A stretch of 64,000 bases of DNA from Venturia oleaginea. Its lineage: Eukaryota; Ascomycota; Dothideomycetes; Venturiales; Venturiaceae. The translations under genes and the position numbers were made by a program. Below, one piece after another: positions 1 through 8,261 of this stretch. The notes under the pieces were generated by a model. That model did no database searches. It had not been told where the DNA came from and was given only the letters and a program-made list of their open reading frames with translations. The stretch spans positions 930,001 through 994,000 of the forward strand of contig JABMLP010000013.1 of NCBI GenBank assembly GCA_013176395.1, given 5' to 3'. The first letter of the stretch is position 1, and each line of letters opens with the position of its first letter.

Positions 1-346
1 GTTCTGTTGGGAGCACTTTAATCTGAGGATGCTGTCTGAAGAAAGTCCTTATAGACGGGTAGGTAAATCCGGTCTTTGGAACGTGATACTCTTCTATGGT
101 AGCATACTTCTTCAGCAGCGGTGGATTCATGACCCTGTCCATGAATTCTGCATCTTCCTCTTGCTCTTCCTCTACAGCCTTTGCCGACCAGTAACGTATG
201 AAAAAGTGATAGATGAAAGGAAGTAGCAAGGCGGAACATGTTGCGACTCTTGTTGTGATGGAAGTTGATGAGAGCATGTTTTGGAAGTCGTGCAGATTGA
301 ACGCCGGCAACCAAGCTCGCGGATGGAGCTTCCAATTCGCATCCAT
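1..346 (-). CDS. Alpha/beta-hydrolase-like protein, N-terminal part (cut by window edge)
   Basis: On the minus strand an ATG at 346-344 opens a frame with no stop down to base 1, giving about 115 residues. The protein starts MDANWKLHPRAWLPAF, has a hydrophobic stretch around residues 37-52 (VATCSALLLPFIYHFF) suggesting one membrane segment, then an acidic patch, and reaches PSIRTFFRQHPQIKVLP near the edge. A sentence such as 'tail of basic/aromatic residues plus P-H-P-x-(x)-K-x-L-P' typically precedes the catalytic HG fold in fungal alpha/beta hydrolases, but the catalytic core lies outside the window. So the coding frame is well supported by its composition, while the family is an inference. 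It is transcribed away from the dihydroxy-acid dehydratase gene and shares its upstream region. Confidence 0.55.
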   Translation of the reverse strand, partial: MDANWKLHPRAWLPAFNLHDFQNMLSSTSITTRVATCSALLLPFIYHFFIRYWSAKAVEEEQEEDAEFMDRVMNPPLLKKYATIEEYHVPKTGFTYPSIRTFFRQHPQIKVLPTE

Positions 347-1118
347 TGTTGATCCTTGTCCTTTTGTGTGCTCGTCAGATTTCCATGCTCGCGGAACAGC
401 GTTGTCGAGAAGTGTATAGTGATTGTGCGAGTGGCATCTCGACAGCCAATCGGCAGCCAAGACGATAGGCGTGGACGATGCAGGTATAGCTTCAGGCCAA
501 CGTCGGGCCAACATCAGGCCAACATCAGGCCAACATCGGGCCAATATCAGGCCAATGTCAGGCCAACGTACCAGGCTGTTCTGCTGTTGACTGTTGAGAA
601 GCGGAGGGTCCCGCTGTCAATTCCGGTAGTCTGGTTAGGGCTGCTTCTGGTGGGAGGATCGGCGAACGGTCGAGAAGGTACGGTGAAGTCGGTGATTGAA
701 GTCTTGTGCTTGGGGGGAGTGGTGGATGGTTGTAACGTTGGAAGCCTGAGTTGGTGATAGTAGTGAGTAGTGTAGGGTGCAGGAGGTGTAGGGAGTGTCA
801 CAACTTCTTTGTATAGGGAGTAAGACGCGATCGTTCTTTCACGAGTCTCGGGGTAGGTAGTCGCGGTACATAAGCCATCTGACGTGGCACTTCTCTCCAC
901 CGTAACCGTCTCCCGTTGGCAGAGTGCAGACTGCACATCCGTGACCCGTCTGCAGATATTTCCCACTTCGGAGTCTGACTCTCACTCCGTACCGCACGTG
1001 ACAGCACGCACATGAAGCATTATCTTTGACTACACTGTGCCTAAATACCTGCCGCATACCTTCCACTACATCTCGCCCGTATCTTTTACGCCCTCAGTTC
1101 CTCAGCAAGCTCGACAAC
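347..1118. promoter_or_regulatory. Shared upstream region of two divergent genes
   Basis: A 772-bp space between the hydrolase start (346, minus) and the dehydratase start (1119, plus). It holds a tandem 11-bp repeat (492-568). ORFs here are short and overlap on both strands with no recognisable content. Its position makes it the likely promoter region for both genes; no TATA box stands out. Confidence 0.5.
492..568. repeat. Seven tandem copies of an 11-bp unit
   Basis: Consensus TCAGGCCAACA, repeated seven times head to tail. Copies differ only at position 3 (A or G) and in the last bases (ACG, ACA, ATA, ATG). The unit is close to one helical turn, so any protein bound to it would sit on one face of the DNA. 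Confidence 0.9.
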
Positions 1119-3193
1119 ATGGATCCGTCAAACGAAACAAAGGCTATGGAGCCCGAAGAGCCTCGCTTTCTGGACTTTCCCCATCTGCCGGAAGATGCCA
1201 AATACGCCGACGGAAAGCCGGCTATGAACAGATACTCGTCAACTGTGACTCGAGGTCATGAATTTCCTGGTGCTCAAGTTGGTTCTGCCAATTCAGCATG
1301 CCAGGCCCCTCTAATTCCGCCATGTAGGCCATGCTTTACGCAGCCGGCGTGCCTGACCGAGAGACTATGCAAAATGCTCCTCACGTAGGAATCGCTTCCG
1401 TCTGGTGGGAAGGAAACCCTTGCAAGTAAGTCGTCTACACTATTTCCATGAAAACCCCCAATTTTTGACAAATTTTGCAGTATGCACCGTGAGTTTTTCT
1501 GCCATCGTTGCGAATATGCATTGCTTCAAAGTCGCCATCCACATCAGCAAATTTTCTGACCATGTGCCGTTGGATTAGTGCTCCATCTCGCCAAGACTGT
1601 CAAGGATGCCGTAAAGAAGCAGGGGATGCTCGGCTGGCAGTACAACACGATTGGTGTTTCCGACGCCATCACCATGGGCGGAGAAGGTATACTTCCCTCC
1701 CACGCCAAGACATGCAGACTCCCACGTTCGCCATGCTAACACATGCATAAGGCATGCGATTCTCCCTTCAAACGAGAGAGATAATCGCAGACAGCATCGA
1801 GACCGTCACGTGTGCTCAATTCCATGATGCCTGCATCGCCTTGCCCGGATGTGACAAGAACATGCCTGGCGCCGTCATGGCATTTGCGAGAACGAATCGA
1901 CCTTCCATCTTGATATACGGAGGCTCTATCAAGCCAGGATACAGCAATCTCTTGAGAAAACCCATCAACATCAGCACATGTTACGAAGCACATGGCGCTT
2001 ATTCCTACGGTACACTGAACAAAGACCACCCAGAGTTGACACAGGATGAAATTATGCTCGACATTGAAAAGAGCGCTTGCCCTGGCGCTGGCGCTTGTGG
2101 TGGCATGTACACAGCAAACACCATGTCATCGGCTATCGAGGTGATGGGCCTCACGCTACCTGGTTCTTCGAGCACGCCTGCAGTTGAGCCTGCCAAATTG
2201 AGAGAGTGCGTCAAAGCGGCCGAGTGCATCAAGATATGTTTAGAAAGAAATATCAGACCGCGCCATCTTCTCACCAAGGAGAGCTTCCACAACGCGCTCG
2301 TCATGATGATGGTCCTTGGTGGCTCCACAAATGGTGTACTACACATGTTGGCCATGGCCGGCTCGGCTGAAGTACCACTGACACTTGATGACTTCCAGTT
2401 AGTTTCCGACAAGATTCCTTTCATCGCCGACTTGGCTCCCTCTGGGCGATATTACATGGCAGATCTCTACGATGTAGGAGGGGTGCCCGCCGTCTGCAAA
2501 ATGCTCATCGCCGCTGGACTTCTCCACGGAGATATCCCCACCGTCACCGGCAAGACTCTCCGAGAAAATGTCGAGCCCTTCCCATCACTCTCTGAAGGCC
2601 AAACCATTGTCAGATCATTGTCAGACCCAATCAAGAAAACTGGACACATCGAGATTCTCAGGGGTAACCTCGCACCCGGCGGTGCAGTTGCCAAGATCAC
2701 TGGCAAGGAAGGAGTTCGATTTACCGGCAAAGCGCTCGTCTTCGACAAAGAACATCAACTCGACGAAGCTCTCAACAAAGGGATCATTCCAAGAGATGAG
2801 TTATTGGTCGTTGTTGTTCGGTACGAGGGACCAAAAGGAGGACCAGGCATGCCGGAACAATTGAAAGCATCCGCAGCTATCATGGGCGCTGGTCTGACGA
2901 ATCTTGCCCTCATCACTGATGGACGGTATAGTGGTGCCAGTCATGGATTCATCGTTGGACATATTACACCCGAGGCGGCTGTAGGAGGACCGATTGCGCT
3001 TGTCCAAAATGGAGATGAGATTACAATCTGTGCCGAGACGAACACTCTGTCCATGGCTGTATCCGACGAGGAGATTGCTAGGAGACGTACGCTTTGGAAG
3101 AAACCGAAGATGGTTGTGACAAGAGGAGTGCTTGCTAAATACTCGCACCTTGTTGGAGATGCTAGTCATGGTGCTATGACTGATTTGTTCTGA
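1119..3193 (+). CDS. Dihydroxy-acid dehydratase (IlvD/Edd family), likely non-mitochondrial paralogue
   Basis: Converts 2,3-dihydroxy acids to 2-keto acids in valine, leucine and isoleucine synthesis using an Fe-S cluster. Exons by frame continuity: 1119-1277, 1328-1425, 1481-1488, 1579-1686, 1752-3193, giving 604 residues, normal for the family. Exon 3 is only 8 nt; it supplies part of NPCNMHLL. Cluster-type cysteines appear in NPCN (about 85), GCDKNMPG (158) and CPGAGACGG (234/240). GGSTNGVLHML and the C-terminal DGRYSGASHGFIVGH block are intact. The N-terminus (MDPSNETKAMEPEEPRFLDF) is acidic and lacks an amphipathic basic presequence, unlike the mitochondrial Ilv3 enzyme, so this may be a cytosolic paralogue. 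Such extra copies sometimes serve as self-resistance enzymes in fungal biosynthetic clusters, but no biosynthetic genes are seen nearby. Family assignment is very secure; paralogue status is inference. Confidence 0.95.
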
Positions 3194-3890
3194 GTAGGAG
3201 GTGAAGGAGGTTCTGACTGTTTGCGTGATACATCTTTTGGTTGGATTTGTGAGAACTTTCCATTTTGTGTCCAACATACTCGGACGTAGGCTTGGAGGAA
3301 ATGTGCATCGTCATTTTAGAAGAGGTGGCCTCGTGTTCCTGACACCTTCATAGCTTCCAGCTCTTTTAGTGCTTACGATCGATATCTCTCGAACATCGGT
3401 ACATAATATTAATCAGATGCAGCTTCGGTGTCCTCCTTCAAGTTGGCTGGTGCTTTTTGAACCATAAGTATACCTCGGATTGAGACATATTGACGCAAAC
3501 CACTCAGCTCATGACCGGTAGACGACTGCTCACGATATGAAAGCCCGTGTGATTTCTAATACATGAGGCTGATCTCAACATCAAGCTTCAGGCTCCCTGA
3601 GTGTCATGCCCGAAACGAACAGCTTAACCTGTCTTTAATAGCTTTCAAAGCCTCCTTTCGCATCAGGCATTGCAATCTTTCACATGCTTAAAGAAATCAA
3701 GCATCATCTCATCTCAGTATTCCCAAGATCCCAAAAACACTATGACCATCCGCATAATCGTGTTTTCAAAAATCCTCGAAACAACAACAACATCATCTTC
3801 ACAATCACACACCAATCGTACGTTCGAGACACCTATATTTCATCAATCCATCTCTTCAGGGAACAAATCATACAATTAGAAAAAAACACC
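3194..3890. other. Intergenic, no gene seen
   Basis: Contains the dehydratase 3' end and the leader of the next gene. An in-frame ATG at 3684 would extend that gene by 69 residues of low-complexity, Asn/His-rich sequence. I treat this stretch as an A/C-rich 5' UTR instead. Confidence 0.5.
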
Positions 3891-4244
3891 ATGTCCACCC
3901 TACCACCCTCCGGCTTCTCCACCCTCCACCGCGAACTCCGCCAATGGATCCTCGACGAAGCCTTCAAAAACGCAACTCTACTCGATACTGAAAGGCCTCG
4001 AGAACTTTTTCGCGTCCTCAACGAGATTGTGGCTGGAGGTACGCCTGCCGTGAGATTCTTCAAGGCTCATGTTGCCGCGCTGGTGGCTGTTGTGCGGGGG
4101 TATGGCGGGGTCCTTGAGGAGGATATGGAGTATGTGCTTGAGAAGGGGAAGACGTGGGCGTATGGGGAGATGAAGGAGGAGGATGGGAAACAGGTTCGGG
4201 GGAGGGTTAGGGGAAGGTATGTGGCTATGCAGGTTGCGAGATGA
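3891..4244 (+). CDS. Small hypothetical protein, F-box/2EXR-like N-terminus (copy 1)
   Basis: A 117-residue protein from an ATG in good context (aaaacaccATGtcc). The N-terminus reads TLPPSGFSTLHRELRQWILD, which follows the pattern F-x-x-L-x-x-E-[IL]-R-x-x-I. That pattern is seen at the start of many fungal F-box-like and 2EXR-type proteins. The rest is helical with a Val/Ala-rich segment and a basic C-terminus. The same N-terminal pattern occurs in the protein at 5000-5320, so the two appear to be diverged tandem paralogues. No function can be given. An upstream in-frame ATG at 3684 would lengthen it, but the paralogue similarity starts only after 3891. Confidence 0.55.
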   Translation: MSTLPPSGFSTLHRELRQWILDEAFKNATLLDTERPRELFRVLNEIVAGGTPAVRFFKAHVAALVAVVRGYGGVLEEDMEYVLEKGKTWAYGEMKEEDGKQVRGRVRGRYVAMQVAR

Positions 4245-4999
4245 TCGGGGGTAGTCTCTTGATGGACTGGCGGAGCGTGTGAAGTATTGGCGGTTCTGCA
4301 GCTGGTTCTCTTCTCTTTGCTCTGAATTGTTATGGAGTCAGATAGCGTTCGTTGTGGGAAGGATATCTCGATCTCAGTAGATGCTCTTGAGGCTTCTGGC
4401 GGTAGTCTCGAATCAAGTCGTGTTTCTTTCGAAGTCGAGCATGGTTATGGTGATCCCGGACATGCTTTGGGGCCTGAGAAGGGGAGTCAAGATACCACAG
4501 TGAAAACCCAAGTACACTTCAATCTCAATACTGGTGTACAGTACTCCTAGCCTTGAGTTTCTTCCAGTATGTGAACGCTGTAAAGTATTGCTCCTCTTCA
4601 GAAAGCATTACATCTCTCCAGCCCGCATTCATATCATGCGCCGAATTTCGGTGTTCCCTCCAGTCCAGACGACCCTCTGAATGATTTTATATAGCGCGTG
4701 CGTCTCAAGTCGACAGACAAGGCTTCACTGTTTCACTTCGTCTTCTACAACAACTCACCACGACACCGCAGTTGTAAGTACTCATAGTGGCTGAACAAGC
4801 AATCCTCCTCTTCTGAATTCTAATGCGCTCTTGCAAGTAGCCAGACAACCACTATAAATTCCCGTAGTAATCCCTAAACGCTTCGTTGTGTAGTAAGATC
4901 TAATGAACTTTGTAAGACGCGACTGCGATGACCAGAAGAGCTGAAGCGTAAGCATCCGGAAATAACCCCTGAACGGTTCCTCTAGTTGTTAGATCTGAC
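4245..4999. other. Intergenic between the two small paralogues
   Basis: A 72-codon frame (4332-4550, plus) has a normal amino-acid composition but no recognisable feature and is not called. A TATA-like tatata lies near 4689. gtaagt at about 4771 and a caagtag near 4836 could border a 5' UTR intron of the next gene. Confidence 0.4.
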
Positions 5000-5320
5000 A
5001 TGATATCAAGACGTCGTGAAGAGAAAAAGGAGAGGAGAAGGGTGGAGGAGTTATGTGAAGAGGGAGTGGTGGGAACAATCCCGCCCAGAGTCTCCTTCCT
5101 CATACTCCCAGCTGAAATCCGTCAAATGATCCTCTTCGAGACCCTCAACCAAGTGATGGCGAATGATACTCGCGGTGTACCAGCCCTCGTGCTCGCAGGC
5201 CTCGCACAAACGCTCGGGGGAAGACCCCGGTACTGGGACAGACGGTTTCGCTCGTCAGACGAATGCGCCACCATACAATTCACCAGACGGCGAGAGATGA
5301 TATGGAACATGCTGTCCTAA
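5000..5320 (+). CDS. Small hypothetical protein, F-box/2EXR-like (copy 2)
   Basis: A 106-residue protein. It begins with a Lys/Arg/Glu-rich segment (REEKKERRRVEEL), possibly a nuclear signal, then VSFLILPAEIRQMILFETLN. This matches the F-x-x-L-x-x-E-[IL]-R-Q-x-I-L pattern of the 3891-4244 protein; both also have T-[IL]-P-P shortly before it. The C-terminus differs. It ends 45 bp before the left terminus of a Tc1/mariner element at 5365, so the original 3' end may have been altered by the insertion. Function unknown. The ATG at 5000 is the first in frame. Confidence 0.45.
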   Translation: MISRRREEKKERRRVEELCEEGVVGTIPPRVSFLILPAEIRQMILFETLNQVMANDTRGVPALVLAGLAQTLGGRPRYWDRRFRSSDECATIQFTRRREMIWNMLS

Positions 5321-5364
5321 GAACACTGGCGGACAATGGGGTCAACGGGCGTGGATTCATGAGG

Positions 5365-6711
5365 TACAGTAGGGTCGCACAAGTTTCCGTACAGCCGAAA
5401 TCATTCAAAAAATGGTGATTCTTGTAATTACATTATCGCGCTTTCAACGTGATCATTTTCGCTCATATTCTCGTATAATGTACAATAATACCAGGGCTAC
5501 AAAATGAGCCATTCAGTGAGCTATTTAGTATTTTGTGTGCCAACCATCTGCCGCCAGTAATACCTCAACCCTTCTTGGCATTGACTCAAGTACAGCATCA
5601 AAATAATGTTGTTCAATAAGCCGCCGGGCCTTAATAAGTGCTTCTCCTAGAACCTCTCGTATATTGCCTACACCGCCAGTAACGTGTTCAATCATAGGTT
5701 CCACTTTGTAGACCAATTCCTTGAGCCTCCGCCAGAGGTTTTCAATCGGGTTCATATCAGGACTGTAGGGCGGCGCATCTTGTAGTGGAATGAGGTTTTC
5801 CTTAAACCAGACTATATTCTTTTTGGCTTTGTGGATAGGCGCGTTATCCTGCATAAATTTAAGGCCCGGTTCGTATACTGTAGGTAGCATTTCGTCGAGT
5901 AACTTGATATACGAGTTCGTGGAGTAGCCTTGACGCTTGCTCTCTAGGTCACGCTTAAGAATGTACAATTCAGAGCGCCGTACTTGGCCAGAGAAGCATG
6001 CCCAAATCATGATAGACACTCCTTTACCCTTCTTATGGGTATCAATCATTGAGGTCTCCCATTTTTGTCCTGGTGTGCGAAAACACCATGTTCTTGCCTT
6101 GCCGGTCCCTCGCTCAACTGAGCACTCGTCAGACCATATAATCTTCGCCCAATCTTCAGCTTTCCACGAGATGTGCTGCTCTGCCCAGAGCTTCTTGGCG
6201 TCAGCATGTACCTGTGTGAGGAAAGGGCGCCTTGCAGACCTCCAATTTGCGATTCCGTACTCTTTCAATATCCTCCTGATGGTATCCTTCGAAAAATCGA
6301 TGCAAGCCTGTCTTTTGACCTCCTCGTACGTTAACTTAGGCTGCGTACGTATAATGCGTAACAGAGATCGTTCATCTCGGTCTGTATACGAGCGTGGCCG
6401 GCCGCTGGAAGGTAGGGATTCGCCGTTCTGGCGTAATGGGGCCTTTTAAAGGCTGTATTGGATGGTGGAACGCGGTAGTTTTTGTAGCGCCGCAATTGCG
6501 CCTAAACTGAGCCCGGCTTCACGCTGCGCATCAATTTTGCCGCGTTGATATGGAGTAAGACGATGATTAGGAAGCCTCTGCGGGTTTATAGGAGTCAATG
6601 GCTTTCGTTGAGGTGGCATAATGGTTGTGCAAAGATAATGTGTTAAAAAATGAGAGGTATAGATTTCGCGTTTTCGCTTAATTGTACGGAAACTTTTGCC
6701 CTAGTACTGTA
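5365..6711 (-). mobile_element. Tc1/mariner-type DNA transposon, near-complete
   Basis: About 1,347 bp bounded by TA dinucleotides. The terminal inverted repeats share TACAGTA, a short variable stretch (GGGTCGCACA against CTAGGGCAAA), then AGTTTCCGTACA. Both ends and the whole transposase region are present, so the size is that of a full element. The only obvious coding damage is one in-frame stop in the transposase. It lies between the small paralogue at 5000-5320 and the Nej1/XLF gene. Confidence 0.85.
5525..6619 (-). pseudogene. Tc1/mariner transposase with one premature stop
   Basis: Start ATG at 6619-6617 (MPPQRKPLTPINPQRL). A helix-turn-helix region follows (LSLGAIAALQKLPRSTIQY), then an in-frame TAA at about 6448-6446. 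The same frame continues through a second HTH (LTYEEVKRQACI) and the catalytic DDE domain: IIWSDECSVE, FMQDNAPIH and SPDMNPIENLWRR. The last two are the second D and the terminal E of the Tc1 signature. The TAA is one C-to-T change from CAA, in keeping with RIP. Apart from this stop the frame is open to 5525. The part after the stop is 248 codons and would lack the first DNA-binding helix if translated alone. The element is probably inactive, though an active relative may exist elsewhere. Confidence 0.85.
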
Positions 6712-6806
6712 TAATAAGAGAATCGAAGTTTAGGCCCTTGGCATCTTAACCCTCAGCTGAACCGTCTTTCCAGCCCTAAGCTCGAATCCACTCCCACATC
6801 TCTAGA

Positions 6807-8261
6807 ATGACTCCTTTTATGGACTGGAGGAGCATAGGAGAACATATTTACATTAGAACGACTTTTGGCAGCGATCATTACAGCATCTGGGCGACAGATT
6901 TATCGCGTCTCTGGCATGAAGAGCTAGAAAGGGACGACATCATATGGCAGGCGAACAGAAATCGCATCCAAATCGACGTGGAAGATGCCAACAACTTTGG
7001 AACCTTGCTCAAGCATCTCGCCTCATCAGTGGAAGACGACGTTGACATTGCGGAGAGGAAGAGCAACCGGATAGAGCTCAAAGCGGCGATCAAGCTCCCT
7101 GAACCACTGCCCGAAGCAACATGGACATTCAGACTGGAGCTTCAAGAAGACGAGGACTTCCGAAAGCATGTAACGATCCCTTTGTTCGAACAAATCCGAG
7201 CCCAGCAGCACAATGAGGAGGATTTGATTCAGCGAATCAAGGACAAAGACCATATTGTTGACAAACTTATGAACGCCTTGGACAAATACAAGGTGGATCT
7301 GGCTGGCATTTTTCCATCCCTCGCGACACATGGACCTGCGCGGAGGACCTCGACTCGGGCGGAAGCAGAGACACGAATACCGGCATTGCGCCCCTTTGAC
7401 CAGCAAGTATGGTATCAAGGTCACCAGAATGGACACGATTCTGCAGCAGCGCAGCCGAAGGACATATCACCATTATCTGCTGCAAGCGCAAGATCTAGAA
7501 AGGAGACTTCAGGTCCAAGAGACAAGGTAAGTTGCTCAGCAGCTCATTCTGAGCTGGGGCTGACATTGTCGCAGGCTCAAGACAGCCACGAAACGCCCGG
7601 AGTACCATCGAAAGGCATCGAACGAACAATCGGAAGCCGAAAGCAAAGCCGAAAGCAAAGCCCCACCCCTTCTCCTCCGCCCGAATCCACGGAGTCGGAA
7701 TTAGAAAAAGAGCCAGCCTCTGTTGCTTCGTCAGCGAGAGGCATCAAACGAGCAATGGGCAGCAGAAAGCGAAGTCCCACCCCATCTGCTTCATCTGCAA
7801 TCGACGCAGGCACGGTTTCCGAGTCAGAAAAACAGCCAGTCGCAGTAGCTCCATCATCCAAAGGCATGAAGCGCACGATCGGCAGCCGAGAAAGACATCC
7901 TACCCCCTCTTCTCCGCCCATAATCGACGAAGCCACAGCCTCGGAAGTAGAAAAAGAACCAGATCCGGCGGCTACACCACATAGAGGCATTAAAAGGACA
8001 ATCGGAAGCTGCAAACCTGCCGCGCGAGCATCATGCGAAGTACCGGAAAGGGCGGCTCCAAAAACGGAAGGAGCAGATCCCGATTTTAAGGCAGGGTCGC
8101 AGGACAGACCGCAAGAGAAGAATCATGCTGCTCTCAACAAGCAAGAGCAAGCCGAACCAGACGCAGAAAAGGCTCTCAGGCGGGCGGATGACCAGCGAAG
8201 GGCGCTCCAGCGGGAGCTTGCAAAGAATTATGCTCCAAAGGCCAAGAAACGCAAATTTTGA
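6807..8261 (+). CDS. Nej1/XLF-type non-homologous end-joining factor
   Basis: Predicted partner of the DNA ligase IV complex and Ku in double-strand-break end joining in the nucleus. Residues 1-120 fit the XLF head domain: an early WR, IWATDLSRLWHEELERDDII (the fungal TDL-x-x-[IL]-W signature), and LPEPLPEATWTFRLEL. A helical stalk follows (about 125-175). The remainder is disordered and carries a tandem repeat (see 7605-8020). The last residues, KAKKRKF, match the basic-plus-Phe Ku-binding motif at XLF C-termini. An in-frame intron is likely at 7527-7574 (gtaagt...gcag, 48 nt, no stop), giving 468 residues rather than 484. The head domain was recognised from memory of the family pattern, not by alignment. 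Confidence 0.75.
   Translation: MTPFMDWRSIGEHIYIRTTFGSDHYSIWATDLSRLWHEELERDDIIWQANRNRIQIDVEDANNFGTLLKHLASSVEDDVDIAERKSNRIELKAAIKLPEPLPEATWTFRLELQEDEDFRKHVTIPLFEQIRAQQHNEEDLIQRIKDKDHIVDKLMNALDKYKVDLAGIFPSLATHGPARRTSTRAEAETRIPALRPFDQQVWYQGHQNGHDSAAAQPKDISPLSAASARSRKETSGPRDKVSCSAAHSELGLTLSQAQDSHETPGVPSKGIERTIGSRKQSRKQSPTPSPPPESTESELEKEPASVASSARGIKRAMGSRKRSPTPSASSAIDAGTVSESEKQPVAVAPSSKGMKRTIGSRERHPTPSSPPIIDEATASEVEKEPDPAATPHRGIKRTIGSCKPAARASCEVPERAAPKTEGADPDFKAGSQDRPQEKNHAALNKQEQAEPDAEKALRRADDQRRALQRELAKNYAPKAKKRKF
7605..8020 (+). repeat. Coding tandem repeat, ~41 residues per unit, in the Nej1/XLF linker
   Basis: Four occurrences of [KR]G[IM][EK]R[TA][IM]GS begin at about 7610, 7738, 7860 and 7983, spaced 122-128 bp. 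Each of the first three is followed by PTPS and a [ST]E[SLV]E-K-[EQ]P segment; the fourth is partial. The unit contains SP/TP sites that could be phosphorylated. Three full units plus a fragment are visible. Confidence 0.85.

Noticed and set aside
356..966. Overlapping plus and minus ORFs of 130-140 codons
   Set aside because: They are opened by the 11-bp repeat and read through a promoter-like region on both strands; no domain or codon pattern.
1119..3193. Dihydroxy-acid dehydratase as a resistance gene of a biosynthetic cluster
   Set aside because: No terpene, polyketide or peptide synthase, P450 or transporter gene adjoins it inside the window.
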